Translations under genes and position numbers: made by a program
The notes under the pieces: model-generated
Told to the model about the DNA's origin: nothing
Databases searched by the model: none
The model's input: the letters and a program-made list of their open reading frames with translations, nothing else
Shown: one piece after another, positions 27,432 to 36,721 of the stretch
Position numbering within the stretch: position 1 is the first letter of the stretch
Layout of the letters: each line of letters begins with the position of its first letter
NCBI GenBank assembly: GCA_031549085.1
Contig: JAVBQL010000013.1
Coordinates: forward strand, 186,001-250,000
DNA length: 64,000 nucleotides
Origin: JAVBQL01 sp031549085
GTDB taxonomy: Bacteria > Spirochaetota > GWE2-31-10 > MWDO01
Direction: 5' to 3'

Positions 27432-28775
27432 CTATTGAACAACAAGTATCCTTGTACATGATGGATACAATGGCAGTGATAACTTACCATTATCTATGTG
27501 AAATTCCTCATTGTTGTTTAGTATATCTATAACTCTACCCCCATCAACATTTATATTAATGCTAATATCTTTGTTAGATTGATTTAATGCAACAACAACT
27601 TTTTCATTGTTATACTCTCTAAGAAAAGCAAACTGCTCAAGGCTTAGATGGAGCTGTTTATAGCTTCCAATTTTTAGGGCATTTGAATTGCTCCTTATAT
27701 TAATTAATCTTTTTATATAGGCAAAGAGCGGATTTGTCTTGCTTATGTTTTTTAGATTTTCAATATCAATATATGGTCTCAGTGGCTTATCACTACTATT
27801 TGTCTTCTCTCCCTTAATACCTACTTCACTGCCATAGTATAGAGATGGATTTCCGCACATAGTAAATAGAAGAGCATATGTTAGATAGAGTGACTCCTCT
27901 TTTTTTAATATAGATGCAACCCTATTTACATCGTGGTTATCAACAAAGTTGTAGAGCAAGTTTTTATATAGTCCGCCATTGCCTGATTGTCTATTGAAAG
28001 CATATGCAATCTCAAAGTAGTTTTTATCATTGTGGGCAGACCAGAGCCCTTTGTAGCACTCATAGTTTGTTACAGAGTTGCACATAGAACCATTCATCCA
28101 TTTGTTGTAGTCTCCGTGAATTATCTCTGCCATGAGATAGAAATCACCCTTTTTTGAATAACATACATTTTTAAGATTTTTCAAAAAATCGAGGTCTAAA
28201 CAATCAGCAGCATCAAGTCTTATCCCATCAATATCAAAGTAGTCAATCCACATTCTTACTGCATCAAAAAGATGCTCTGTTACTGCTGGGTTTTTAAGAT
28301 TAAGCTTTACAAGGTTGTAGTGTCCATTCCAGCCATCATATGAGAAGCCATCATTATAACCATTATTGTTGTTGAAGTTAAGATTGCTATACCAACCAGC
28401 ATATTGAGAACCTTGTCTGTTTTGCTGTATATCTTTGAAAGCCCAAAATTCACGTCCAGTATGGTTGAAGACTCCATCAAGAACAACTCTTATGCCATTC
28501 TCATGACAGTTTCTTATAACATTCTTTAGATCTTCATTGCTACCAAGCCTCTTATCCACCCAAAAAAAATCTTTTGTATCATAGCCATGGCTTGTTGATT
28601 CAAATAGCGGACCTAGGTATATAGCATTTATGCCAAGCTCTTTTAGATATGGTATCCAACTATTAAGTTGAAGAATTCTGTTGTTACAGTTTTCTCCATA
28701 GTTATTGTGATCTTCAGCACCAAAAGTGCCTAGAGGGTAGATGTGATAAAATATTGCATTTTCGTTCCAGCTCAT
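27432..28775 (-). CDS. GH13 alpha-amylase family glycosidase
   Basis: 447 aa, cytoplasmic (no signal peptide). The four GH13 regions are present: DGVFNHTG (about 100-107), GIRLDAADC with nucleophile D188, LMAEIIH with acid/base E217, and FVDNHDVNRV with D282. A short C-terminal beta domain follows. The compact size and intracellular location suggest cyclomaltodextrinase, neopullulanase or maltogenic activity rather than a secreted amylase. The start is ATG 28775, because AAGGAG lies just upstream; the longer frame to 28817 lacks an RBS and overlaps the operator. Probably controlled by the TetR protein upstream. Confidence 0.9.
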   Translation of the reverse strand: MSWNENAIFYHIYPLGTFGAEDHNNYGENCNNRILQLNSWIPYLKELGINAIYLGPLFESTSHGYDTKDFFWVDKRLGSNEDLKNVIRNCHENGIRVVLDGVFNHTGREFWAFKDIQQNRQGSQYAGWYSNLNFNNNNGYNDGFSYDGWNGHYNLVKLNLKNPAVTEHLFDAVRMWIDYFDIDGIRLDAADCLDLDFLKNLKNVCYSKKGDFYLMAEIIHGDYNKWMNGSMCNSVTNYECYKGLWSAHNDKNYFEIAYAFNRQSGNGGLYKNLLYNFVDNHDVNRVASILKKEESLYLTYALLFTMCGNPSLYYGSEVGIKGEKTNSSDKPLRPYIDIENLKNISKTNPLFAYIKRLINIRSNSNALKIGSYKQLHLSLEQFAFLREYNNEKVVVALNQSNKDISININVDGGRVIDILNNNEEFHIDNGKLSLPLYPSCTRILVVQ

Positions 28776-28804
28776 AGAGAACTCCTTATTAAAATTATAT
28801 TTAA

Positions 28805-28826
28805 ATATACCTACCATTAGGTATAT
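28805..28826 (-). promoter_or_regulatory. Operator-like palindrome upstream of the amylase gene
   Basis: Perfect palindrome ATATACCTA CCAT TAGGTATAT, 30 bp before the amylase ATG. Its core ACCATTAGGTATATAAA matches the sequence upstream of tetR with one change (ACCATTCGGTATATAAA). Confidence 0.65.
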
Positions 28827-28849
28827 AAATTACATAAAAAAATATTACT

Positions 28850-29158
28850 ATTTAAAATAGTAACTTAAACAAGCTAATTAAACTTCATATCTGATTCTCT
28901 TTATCAGTACGAAAATATATAACGAGCTAATGCTACTCAAAAAGGAGAAAGAAGAGAGAATAATTTTACATAGGCTGGGGTGATACCCCACCTATGTAAA
29001 ATTACTTTTTCTTTTTTCTTTCTTTTAAGCAGCGTTTGCCTATTAAGTGCAACTTGCTTAAAAAGTAATAAACCAACAAGCTTTAAGTATCTGTGAAATA
29101 TAATTGTATTTTACAGACAATCATATTGGACTAACTATTAGATACTATTAAATATCTG
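28850..29158. repeat. Palindromic intergenic element, copy 4 (complete)
   Basis: TTATCAGTACGAAAATATATAACGAGCTAATGCTACT, purine arm, apical hairpin TTTTACATAGGCTGGGGT / ACCCCACCTATGTAAAA (about 28965-29002), pyrimidine arm, then GCAGCGTTTGCC. Its right end (AATTGTATTTTACAGACAAT...TATTGGACTAACTATTAGATA) matches the right end of copy 6. Confidence 0.85.
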
Positions 29159-29183
29159 GGCCAACAAATGCCACTAAAAAAAA

Positions 29184-29768
29184 TTAAGAATATATGCCAT
29201 ACAAAAATTGTCTAACAGCATCAAAAATAAGCTTATCACTTATCTCAACAAAGCCATTAAATATCATACTCATATATGTAAAGATCATTCCCATAAATGT
29301 TGTACAATATATTTTTGATCTGTTCTTCATATTGCCATTTTTATTCTCTTCTTTTTTAAAAATATCCTCTACATAAGAGAAGGCTTCCATATAGAAACCA
29401 AAGGCAATAACCCTTATCTCACTATCTTCTGGAATAAGATTAAAGTTAAGAAACATTTTAGCAAAATTGCTGTTCTCTCTTATCAAATCAAAATAGATTT
29501 CGGCTACCCTCTTTAGAGAACCTGTTAGATCCTCGTTATGGCTCTCTATATCTGAAAGCCTCTCAATTAGGTTTTTCCCATACTCTCTTATCACACCCTC
29601 AAAGAGACCAATCTTATTCCCAAAGTGGTAGTACAATGTTGGCTTTGTTATCCCTGATAGATCAACAACTTCTTGAATACCAACAGCTTCATACTGCTTC
29701 TTTGAAAATAGATTAAGAGCATTTCTTAGAATAGCTTTTTTGTTATCTATCTTCTCTTCATTTTCCAT
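29184..29768 (-). CDS. TetR family transcriptional regulator
   Basis: 194 aa. An N-terminal TetR helix-turn-helix (ILRNALNLFSKKQYEAVGIQEVVDLSGITKPTLYYHFGNKIGLFEGVI, about 13-57) is followed by an all-helical ligand domain. It is next upstream of the amylase gene on the same strand, and the same operator sequence precedes both genes, so it probably represses itself and the amylase gene. The effector is unknown. ATG 29768 has no Shine-Dalgarno sequence and lies a few bases after the -10 box, so the mRNA may be leaderless. Confidence 0.92.
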   Translation of the reverse strand: MENEEKIDNKKAILRNALNLFSKKQYEAVGIQEVVDLSGITKPTLYYHFGNKIGLFEGVIREYGKNLIERLSDIESHNEDLTGSLKRVAEIYFDLIRENSNFAKMFLNFNLIPEDSEIRVIAFGFYMEAFSYVEDIFKKEENKNGNMKNRSKIYCTTFMGMIFTYMSMIFNGFVEISDKLIFDAVRQFLYGIYS

Positions 29769-29773
29769 TATAT

Positions 29774-29804
29774 TTTATATACCATTCGGTATATAAAAAG
29801 TCAA
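29774..29804 (-). promoter_or_regulatory. tetR promoter with operator in the spacer
   Basis: On the minus strand, TTGACT, 17 bp, TATATA. The palindrome TTTATATACC GAAT GGTATATAAA (29774-29797) fills the spacer and covers the -10 box, the classical position for a repressor that blocks RNA polymerase. Confidence 0.7.
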
Positions 29805-29844
29805 CACTTTTTTTTATAATAATATTTTTTTTCTATTTATTTAA

Positions 29845-30060
29845 TGCTACCTAATAGGTCAGTACAATATTTTTGTCTGTAATATACAATTAAACTTTAC
29901 AGAAATTGAAAGTTATTGGAGTGATTACTTTTTCTTTTCTTCTTTTTTTTAAGTAGCATTCGCTCACTATATATTTTTGTACTGATAAAGAGAATCGGAT
30001 ATGAAGTTTAGTTAGCTTGTTATATATTATTGTCTATAATATATAAACTAAGACTTGCGA
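29845..30060. repeat. Palindromic intergenic element, copy 5 (left half deleted)
   Basis: The left end (CCTAATAGGTCAGTACAAT, TAATATACAATTAA) is the inverse of the right ends of copies 4 and 6. The right half is complete: pyrimidine arm, AAGTAGCATTCGCTCACTATATA, TACTGATAAAGAGAATCGG. The apical hairpin and left arm are missing. The rest of the 29769-30294 gap carries the promoters of tetR and the HD-GYP gene. Confidence 0.7.
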
Positions 30061-30173
30061 ATAACTAAAGTTTTTTTAATTATTGTTTATAGACAAGTTG
30101 TTTCTAAAAATGTTACTAAAAAATACTAAAATTATTCAATAAATTTATTAAATAGACTTTTTTTAGTAAATAC

Positions 30174-30202
30174 TTGACTTTGGCCAAAAATAACGATAAT
30201 TT
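30174..30202 (+). promoter_or_regulatory. Putative promoter of the HD-GYP gene
   Basis: TTGACT (30174-30179), 17 bp, TAATTT (30197-30202), about 90 bp before the TTG start. Confidence 0.5.
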
Positions 30203-30294
30203 GTAGATTACAGCTATTTTTTTAATATTTATCCTTGTAAATTAACTATTAATTAGAAAACACTTTTTTTCTAATAATATTTTGGAGCATTGCC

Positions 30295-31269
30295 TTGTTA
30301 GGGATAGTAAGTTTTATAATGATAATATTGGGAAGCAGTATCCTTCTGCTCTCTATCTTTTTATATATTCCTCTATATAGAAGCATGAATAAGATCCGTG
30401 ATCAAGTAAATGGTGTAACTCGTATTTTATTTGGCTCATATATTGTTCTTATGATCTTTTTCTTTTTTGGATATATAGGAACTGGGGCAAGTATTGTCAT
30501 TGGTGTGGAGTATAGCAATGTCTTTCTTATAGCAATGATATTCTTTTTTGGAAGTATCTTTGTTTTTGTTGGTATTGTTGTTCAAACACGTCTTGTAACT
30601 GTTCTTCATAAGACAAATATGCAAATTATGGCAACACTAATCAGTGCTGTTGAGGCAAGAGACTTGAACCTTAAGGGACACTCAAACCATGTTGTTGCAA
30701 TTGCGCTTCTAATTTATGATCATCTTCCTCAAAATTACAAACGCCTAATTGATAGGCAAAAACTTGAATATGCGGGCCTTTTGCACGATATTGGGAAGCT
30801 TGGAATACCAGAAAAAATTTTATATAAAGACTCTGCCTTGAATGATGCTGAGTGGGCAGTGATGCGTGATCATGCGAGAATTGGAAAGCAGATTTTATCA
30901 AAAGTTGATACCTTTGAAGAGATGCGTGATTGGGTTCTCTACCATCATGAGCGAATGGATGGAAAGGGATATTATAAGATAGAAGGAAAAAATATTCCTT
31001 TGGCATCAAGAATAATTGCTGTTGCAGATACATATTCAGCTATTGTTATGAGACGTTCATATAAGAAAGCGAAAGATCATGCTGAGGCTATGGGTATACT
31101 TCTTCAAAATGCTGGAACTCAGTTTGATCCATTTATTGTCTCTGTTTTTTCTCATATTGATCAATCTGAGATTACAAAGAATCTCTCTTTATTGGCACAG
31201 GATGTGGAGATTAATGAGGATATCATTGTTAAATCTAGTCAGGAGCTTGAGAAAGAGAATATTCAATAA
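30295..31269 (+). CDS. Membrane HD-GYP-like domain protein
   Basis: 324 aa. Three membrane segments (about 2-25, 43-65 and 68-95) are followed by an HD-GYP-type phosphohydrolase domain. Motifs: RDLNLKGHSNHV, HDIGKLGIPEKIL, DHARIG, HHERMDGKGYY and ADTYSAIVMRRSYK. HD-GYP enzymes degrade cyclic di-GMP. The signature GYP reads GYY here, and the rest of the metal ligands look intact, so activity is plausible. The start is TTG 30295, supported by TTTGGAG 7 bp upstream; there is no ATG that preserves the first membrane helix. Confidence 0.88.
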   Translation: MLGIVSFIMIILGSSILLLSIFLYIPLYRSMNKIRDQVNGVTRILFGSYIVLMIFFFFGYIGTGASIVIGVEYSNVFLIAMIFFFGSIFVFVGIVVQTRLVTVLHKTNMQIMATLISAVEARDLNLKGHSNHVVAIALLIYDHLPQNYKRLIDRQKLEYAGLLHDIGKLGIPEKILYKDSALNDAEWAVMRDHARIGKQILSKVDTFEEMRDWVLYHHERMDGKGYYKIEGKNIPLASRIIAVADTYSAIVMRRSYKKAKDHAEAMGILLQNAGTQFDPFIVSVFSHIDQSEITKNLSLLAQDVEINEDIIVKSSQELEKENIQ

Positions 31270-31299
31270 TATTTTTTTATGAATATTTACCATATCTTT

Positions 31300-31690
31300 A
31301 GCTATTAATTACGCTTAACTTGTATATTACAAACTAATAGTATTAAACAAGCTACTCAAACCTTATATTTGGTTTCCATATCAGTACAATAATATTAAAC
31401 GAGCTAATGCTACTTATAAAGAAAGAAAAAAGAAAAAGTAATTTTATATAGGCTTTTTTTGCGTGCCACGTCTTTTTTGTTTTGTTTTCATATTTTTAAA
31501 ATTAGGCTCTTTTTTTGATTACCCCGCCAATATAAAATTATTCTCTCTCTTTCTCTTTTTTTAAGTGAGGTTTACCTATGAAGTGCAATCTTCTGAACAG
31601 TAATAACTCAAAAAGTTTTGACTTTCTGTATGGCTTAATTGTATATTACATACAATAGTATTGGACTTACCTATTAGATATTATTAAAAA
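31300..31690. repeat. Palindromic intergenic element, copy 6 (with apical insertion)
   Basis: Arms as in other copies (CATATCAGTACAATAATATTAAACGAGCTAATGCTACTT; TTAAGTGAGGTTTACCTA). The apical hairpin is opened by about 54 bp between two TAGGCT repeats (31449-31454 and 31503-31508). The insert holds TTTTTTGCGTGCCACGTCTT. Copy 7 has the same insert. Confidence 0.8.
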
Positions 31691-31709
31691 TTGAAAAAGG
31701 AAAAAATAG

Positions 31710-32900
31710 ATGCAAAATGTTCCAGTGGCAGAGCAGCCAAAGATAGTACTCGCAGGGCTTCGAAACAGTGGAAAGTCCTCATTAATGAATAATATATTTA
31801 ACAACGAAATTTCTATAATCTCTCCTCAAGCTGGGACAACAACCGATCCAGTTTCAAAAAGTTTTGAGCTTGGGGACATCGGAGCAGTCTCATTTGTTGA
31901 TACTGCTGGTGTTGATGATAGTGGAGAGCTTGGGCTTCTTCGTGTTAAAAAGACTGAAGCTATTCTTGAAAAAGCAGATATAATTATCTTTGTTACAAAG
32001 GCAAGCGCCAGATTGACTTTAGAAGAGAGAGAATTAATTAATAAATATAGGGACAAAAATATTGCTGCAGTTGTGACCTTTTCTGATGGAAAAATTTCTA
32101 CTGATAAAAGTGAAATAGATGGGGCACTGTTTACCTTTCATGTAGACAACATAAGCAAAAAAGGTATTGAAGAGCTTAAAGAGAAGCTTATTACAGTATT
32201 CAAAAATGTTAAACGAGAAATTACTCCTGTTGAGGGTCTTGTTAAAAAAAATGATTTTGTCCTTCTAGTTACTCCAATTGATACTGCTGCCCCTAAGGGA
32301 AGATTGATTCTCCCTCAAGTTGAGACAATACGTGACCTGCTTGACAGAGACTGCGGGATTATGGTTGTAAAGGAGAGTGAACTTGAATATTTTTATAACA
32401 ACCTATCAATTAAGCCTGTTCTGGCTATAACTGATAGCCAAGCCTTTGGTTTTGTCTCAAAGGTTCTTCCAAGTGATCAGAAGCTGACCTCATTCTCTAT
32501 ACTCTTTGCTAGAAAAAAGGGGGACCTGCAATTCTTTATAGATGGGATAAAAAGAATTAACGAAGTTAAAGATGGGGATAGAGTTCTTATATTGGAGTCT
32601 TGTAACCACCATAAAAAAGAGGATGATATTGGTTCTGTAAAGATTCCAAAAATATTTAGAGAGCAGATTGCAAAGGGAATAGAGCTTGACTTTGCGAAAA
32701 CAATTCACTCTGAAGATATGTTGAGGCATTATAAGATGGTAATAAATTGTGCTGGCTGTATGGTTACTAGAAATGATATTATGAAGCGGATTGAGATTTT
32801 AAAACGTAATGATATACCAGCTACAAATTATGGGATATTTCTAGCGTGGGCAAATGGAATATTGGAGAGGGCGATAGAACCATTAAATGGCATTAATTAA
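31710..32900 (+). CDS. hydF: [FeFe]-hydrogenase maturation GTPase HydF
   Basis: Scaffold protein that receives the di-iron subcluster made by HydE and HydG and delivers it to HydA. 396 aa. The GTPase domain has Walker A GLRNSGKSS, Switch II DTAGVDD, and a G4-like position VTFSD. The dimerisation domain follows. The iron-sulfur ligands are in ESCNHHKK and NCAGCM near the C-terminus, as in known HydF. AAAAGGAAAAAATAG gives the RBS for ATG 31710. hydE, hydG and hydA are not in the window, but the gene implies an [FeFe]-hydrogenase and fermentative metabolism. Confidence 0.95.
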   Translation: MQNVPVAEQPKIVLAGLRNSGKSSLMNNIFNNEISIISPQAGTTTDPVSKSFELGDIGAVSFVDTAGVDDSGELGLLRVKKTEAILEKADIIIFVTKASARLTLEERELINKYRDKNIAAVVTFSDGKISTDKSEIDGALFTFHVDNISKKGIEELKEKLITVFKNVKREITPVEGLVKKNDFVLLVTPIDTAAPKGRLILPQVETIRDLLDRDCGIMVVKESELEYFYNNLSIKPVLAITDSQAFGFVSKVLPSDQKLTSFSILFARKKGDLQFFIDGIKRINEVKDGDRVLILESCNHHKKEDDIGSVKIPKIFREQIAKGIELDFAKTIHSEDMLRHYKMVINCAGCMVTRNDIMKRIEILKRNDIPATNYGIFLAWANGILERAIEPLNGIN

Positions 32901-32934
32901 TATTATGATTTAATATTCAATCACATATTAAATA

Positions 32935-33330
32935 ATTTGAATAGCATTATTGTTATAAATATCCTATTAATATAAAACTAGTTATTAAGTTTTCTATCTG
33001 GTTTCCTTATCAGTACAAAGATATATAATTGGTGAACGCTACTTAAAAAAGAAAGAAAAAAAGAAAAAGTAATTTTATATAGGCTTTTTTTGCGAGCCAC
33101 GTCCTTTTTGTTTTATTTTCATATTTTTAAAATTAGGCTCTTTTTTTGATTACCCCACCTATACAAAATTATTCTCTCTCTTTCTCTTTTTTTTTGAGTG
33201 ACATTCGCTCGTTTTATCTCTACTTAATGACAAGTAAGCAAGAAAGTAAGATTAATTACTAATTTAAAGCTTGGATAAGATTATTTATACAACAAAGCTG
33301 TACAAAACTTTTATTGTTATAAAATAGGTT
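32935..33330. repeat. Palindromic intergenic element, copy 7 (complete, with apical insertion)
   Basis: The fullest copy. Left end TTATTGTTATAAATATCCTATT, CCTTATCAGTACAAAGATATA, GTGAACGCTACTT, purine arm, TAGGCT, insert with GCGAGCCACGTCC, TAGGCTC, GATTACCCCACC, pyrimidine arm, TGACATTCGCTCG, TTAATGACAAGTAAGCAAG, GCTTGGATAAGATTATT and terminal AAAACTTTTATTGTTAT. The central part is almost identical to copy 6, which implies recent copying. Confidence 0.88.
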
Positions 33331-33479
33331 ATTAACAATGAATTTTCTTATATAATCAATAATTATAACTTTAAAAGATGTCTTAAAAGTTTAATAGTTA
33401 TTTTTTTGCTTTACTATTTATCTTTTATTTGCTAGAATTCAAAACTGATAACCAAAAAAATCTTATATTGAGGTAAATA

Positions 33480-34412
33480 ATGGTCGAGTATCTGGACGTC
33501 ATAGAGGGCAAATTGCAGTCAACAACAGACAGCAATGCCAATATAGCCGTATATTATGAACCAAGTGAAGTGGAGCTTGATAGTCTATCAAATATGTATA
33601 ATATAGATAATTATACAATTCGCTCCTGTCTTGATAATGATGAAATTCCTCGTATTGAGGTTGAGGATGAGTATAGCCTTCTTATTCTAAAACGTCCTAA
33701 AGGCTCTTCTCCCTCGGAAAATACGATATTTAAGGTCAACACTGTTGGTATATTTATTGTGAAAGATAAAATGATATTTTTGATGAAAGAGAACCTCCAT
33801 ATATTGGATAGCAAATCTCTTGCCGGCAAGGTGCATACTATTGTAGATATTATGTTGAAATTTATATATTCAACAGTTTCACATTTTATTGATCATTTAA
33901 AAGTGATAAATATGATAACTGAAACTTTTGAAAAGAACCTCACAGATACAATAGATAATAAGTTTTTGGTTTATATGTACAATTTAAAGAAGAGTTTGGT
34001 CTACTATATCGCAGGAATAAATGAGAATTCTATATTCTTTGATAAGCTAAAGAGTCTCTCTGTTAAGTTTAACTTCTCTTCAGATAATAATGATATGTTG
34101 ACCTCTATAATAATAGAAAATAATCAGGCAAGAAAACTCTCTGTTATATTTTCTAATATTATAGATGTTATTATAAGTGCACAGGAGGCTGTCACTAATA
34201 ACAGACTTAATAAAACAATGAAACGATTAACAATAATAACAACAATATTTATGCCACTCTCTCTTTTGGCAGGCATTGCAGGGATGTCAGAGTGGACAGC
34301 CTTTACAGGTGGCGAGGCAAATATGGCAATATCATACCCTATTTTCTTTTTAATATTGACTATTATTGGTATTGTGATGTATCTTATATTTAAGTGGAAA
34401 GGATGGACATAA
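33480..34412 (+). CDS. CorA-family divalent cation transporter-like protein
   Basis: 310 aa. A large N-terminal cytoplasmic domain is followed by two C-terminal membrane helices (about 247-268 and 285-307), as in CorA. The selectivity loop, normally GMN, reads GMS (AGIAGMSEW). Variants of this sort occur in some CorA-like proteins, so the transported ion is uncertain. First gene of a close plus-strand group: the next gene starts 3 bp after its stop. AGG lies 7-8 bp before ATG 33480. Confidence 0.85.
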   Translation: MVEYLDVIEGKLQSTTDSNANIAVYYEPSEVELDSLSNMYNIDNYTIRSCLDNDEIPRIEVEDEYSLLILKRPKGSSPSENTIFKVNTVGIFIVKDKMIFLMKENLHILDSKSLAGKVHTIVDIMLKFIYSTVSHFIDHLKVINMITETFEKNLTDTIDNKFLVYMYNLKKSLVYYIAGINENSIFFDKLKSLSVKFNFSSDNNDMLTSIIIENNQARKLSVIFSNIIDVIISAQEAVTNNRLNKTMKRLTIITTIFMPLSLLAGIAGMSEWTAFTGGEANMAISYPIFFLILTIIGIVMYLIFKWKGWT

Positions 34413-34414
34413 AG

Positions 34415-35500
34415 ATGATGAAGAAGGTAATTTTTCCTCTTTTTCTATTATTACTAGTTACTATTGTATATACAGCGCTTTTTCCTGTGAAAGTATACAA
34501 TACAAATAGATTTGCTATCTCTCAAATGATTGATACAACTTTGTCTCTCGCAGGCAAAAGTGATGTTAATGGGGTTGATGGCTACTACGTAACAGAGAGT
34601 GAGTGTGGTTTCTTTAGGTTTGATGATGGGGGGGTTATTAATAAAATTGTCATAGATGAGAACAAGAGAGTTCAGGCAAATAGGTATATCTACTCTACAT
34701 ATGATAAGGTTGGAAATGTTGTCTCGCTATTTTTAGCAAACGGACTAAAAATTAAGGATGTACAGACTCCAAGCTATCCATATATTATAGAAGATGTTGA
34801 GAGATTCTATTTTCTAAAGACAAATGGTACTGGCTTTTTTGCATACAACATTGAGGGAGAAAAGATGTTCCCTGAGGTAGATTACTCAAGCTTTATAACT
34901 TCAATGGCAGCATCTGAGTATTTTACAGATACGCTGGTTTCGAATATGGATGGAGCTACATATCTATATACAGAGAGTGGTGAGGTTATGTTTGAAAACC
35001 GTATAAATCAAAATGACTCTCACTACGCGTATACAAAGGGAAATGCTCTCGATAAAGAGGGTAAGTATATGGCAACCTGCTCTGGACTTGAACCTGAGTA
35101 TATTGAAATATTCCAAAAGAGAACAGGCAACAGAGTTGCAAAAATAGAGACAAAGACCAACTTTAGATATAGACCAATTATGGAATTTAAAAAAGGCAGA
35201 CTCTATTATGAGGGAGAAAAGGTATTAGAATATTATGATATAGCCAATAAAAAGAGTGGAAAGGGATTTGCATTTAGAGGAGATTTAAAAGAGCTCTCTT
35301 TTTCTGATGATGGTTCTGTCGTAATTTTATCAAAAGATGAAAAAGCAACATATCTGTCACTCTACTCTGAATCTGGTGTTAAATACCTATATAAAGAGTT
35401 CTCAAAACCTATTGATAACCTTAGATTTGTAAGCAAGAAATCTTTCTATTTTAGAATGGATAATAGAATAATAAAGATGGACAGCAAAGAGAGTGCATAA
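34415..35500 (+). CDS. Membrane-anchored, propeller-like protein of unknown function
   Basis: 361 aa from ATG 34415. One N-terminal membrane segment (KVIFPLFLLLLVTIVYTALF) anchors a long exported region of regular beta-strand-like units (for example YLYTESGEVMFENRI; YMATCSGLEPEYIEIFQKRTG; LSFSDDGSVVILSKDEKATYLSLYSESG), which read like a beta-propeller. I do not recognise the family. The open frame extends back to GTG 34394, but AAGGA fits ATG 34415 best. It is in the corA-like operon. Confidence 0.75.
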   Translation: MMKKVIFPLFLLLLVTIVYTALFPVKVYNTNRFAISQMIDTTLSLAGKSDVNGVDGYYVTESECGFFRFDDGGVINKIVIDENKRVQANRYIYSTYDKVGNVVSLFLANGLKIKDVQTPSYPYIIEDVERFYFLKTNGTGFFAYNIEGEKMFPEVDYSSFITSMAASEYFTDTLVSNMDGATYLYTESGEVMFENRINQNDSHYAYTKGNALDKEGKYMATCSGLEPEYIEIFQKRTGNRVAKIETKTNFRYRPIMEFKKGRLYYEGEKVLEYYDIANKKSGKGFAFRGDLKELSFSDDGSVVILSKDEKATYLSLYSESGVKYLYKEFSKPIDNLRFVSKKSFYFRMDNRIIKMDSKESA

Positions 35501-36721
35501 ATGTACTTAACAAAAAGGCTTATAAGTACAATATTCAGTGCGTCATACATGCATAGGTGGAACGATAAACTTCGTCCAACACCTCTATTAGAGATTGATA
35601 AACAGTCTCACAAAATGATGATTGCCTTTTTTCTTGGAAAGTATGAGGAGAGAAATGGAACAGCTGGTTTCTCATGGGAGAGGGTTATTCGTGGCGGCTT
35701 TTTTGATTTTTTAACTAGAACAGTAACAACAGACCTAAAGCCTTCAATCTTTTATCATATAAAAAAGAACAGCCTTGATTATGAAAAATTTAATGAGTGG
35801 ATATATAATGAACTTAAACCACAGATAGAGCATTTTGGTGAGGACTACCTAAAAGAGTACAAAGATCATCTATTTTCAAAGGGGGCCTATAGAGATCTTG
35901 ATATAAACAGAAAAATTTTGGAGGCGTCCCACTTTTATGCATCACTTTGGGAATCTAGCATTATAATTGATAACAATCCAAACAGTTATGATATTGATGA
36001 TATCAAAAGACAATATACAAATGATATAGAAAATTTTTATGACCTTGAGGGGATTAGAGAGATAGTGCTATATAGCAAGTATAAAAACTTTATCAATCTC
36101 TGTGGAGAGCTTCGCTATCAGCTTCGCTGGTCAAACAGACATAAAATTCCACAGACATCTGTGCTTGGACACTCTCTCCTTGTTGCGTTCTTTTGCTATT
36201 TGCTAACTTTGGAACTCTCACCTTGTGAGAAGAGAATTTATAACAACTTTTTTACAGGGCTCTTCCATGATTTACCGGAGGCTTTGACAAGGGATATAAT
36301 ATCACCTGTTAAACACTCTTCGCATGGACTTAAGGAGCTTATCATCAATCTTGAAAGAATTGGAATGCAAGAGAAAATATATGACAATTTGCCAGACTTT
36401 ATTGTCAAAGATATAAAACGCTTTTCTGAAGATGAATTTGCTAATAACATTATTATAGATGAAAAATGTATAGATAGTGATGTAGAAAAAATAAATAAAA
36501 CTTATAATAGAGATGACTACTCTCCGCGTGATGGGGAGATTGTCAAGATGTCAGATAAGATATCTGCTTTTGTTGAGGCAAGTGAAGCAATCAAAAATGG
36601 CTCTACTGATAGAGAATTTCATAAGGCAAGAAAGTCTATTGAAGAGGAGTACCGTGAAAAGAGCGTTGCTGGAATAAAAATAGGTAAATTATTAAAAAAT
36701 ATTTTGGGGGAAGATGACTAA
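35501..36721 (+). CDS. HD-domain protein (YfbR-like phosphohydrolase family)
   Basis: 406 aa. The HD domain occupies the second half: H in TSVLGHSLLVAFF, the HD pair in GLFHDLPEALTRDIISP, and a later aspartate in MSDKISAFVEA. The pattern FHDLPE with a nearby VK resembles YfbR/HD_3-type nucleotidases. The N-terminal 180 residues are unfamiliar. ATG 35501 directly follows the previous stop, and GAGAGTG is the likely RBS. It overlaps the next gene's frame by 8 bp. Confidence 0.82.
   Translation: MYLTKRLISTIFSASYMHRWNDKLRPTPLLEIDKQSHKMMIAFFLGKYEERNGTAGFSWERVIRGGFFDFLTRTVTTDLKPSIFYHIKKNSLDYEKFNEWIYNELKPQIEHFGEDYLKEYKDHLFSKGAYRDLDINRKILEASHFYASLWESSIIIDNNPNSYDIDDIKRQYTNDIENFYDLEGIREIVLYSKYKNFINLCGELRYQLRWSNRHKIPQTSVLGHSLLVAFFCYLLTLELSPCEKRIYNNFFTGLFHDLPEALTRDIISPVKHSSHGLKELIINLERIGMQEKIYDNLPDFIVKDIKRFSEDEFANNIIIDEKCIDSDVEKINKTYNRDDYSPRDGEIVKMSDKISAFVEASEAIKNGSTDREFHKARKSIEEEYREKSVAGIKIGKLLKNILGEDD

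Noticed and set aside
31300..31690. Insertion sequence at the palindromic elements
   Set aside because: No transposase frame is encoded; short frames within them are not protein-like.
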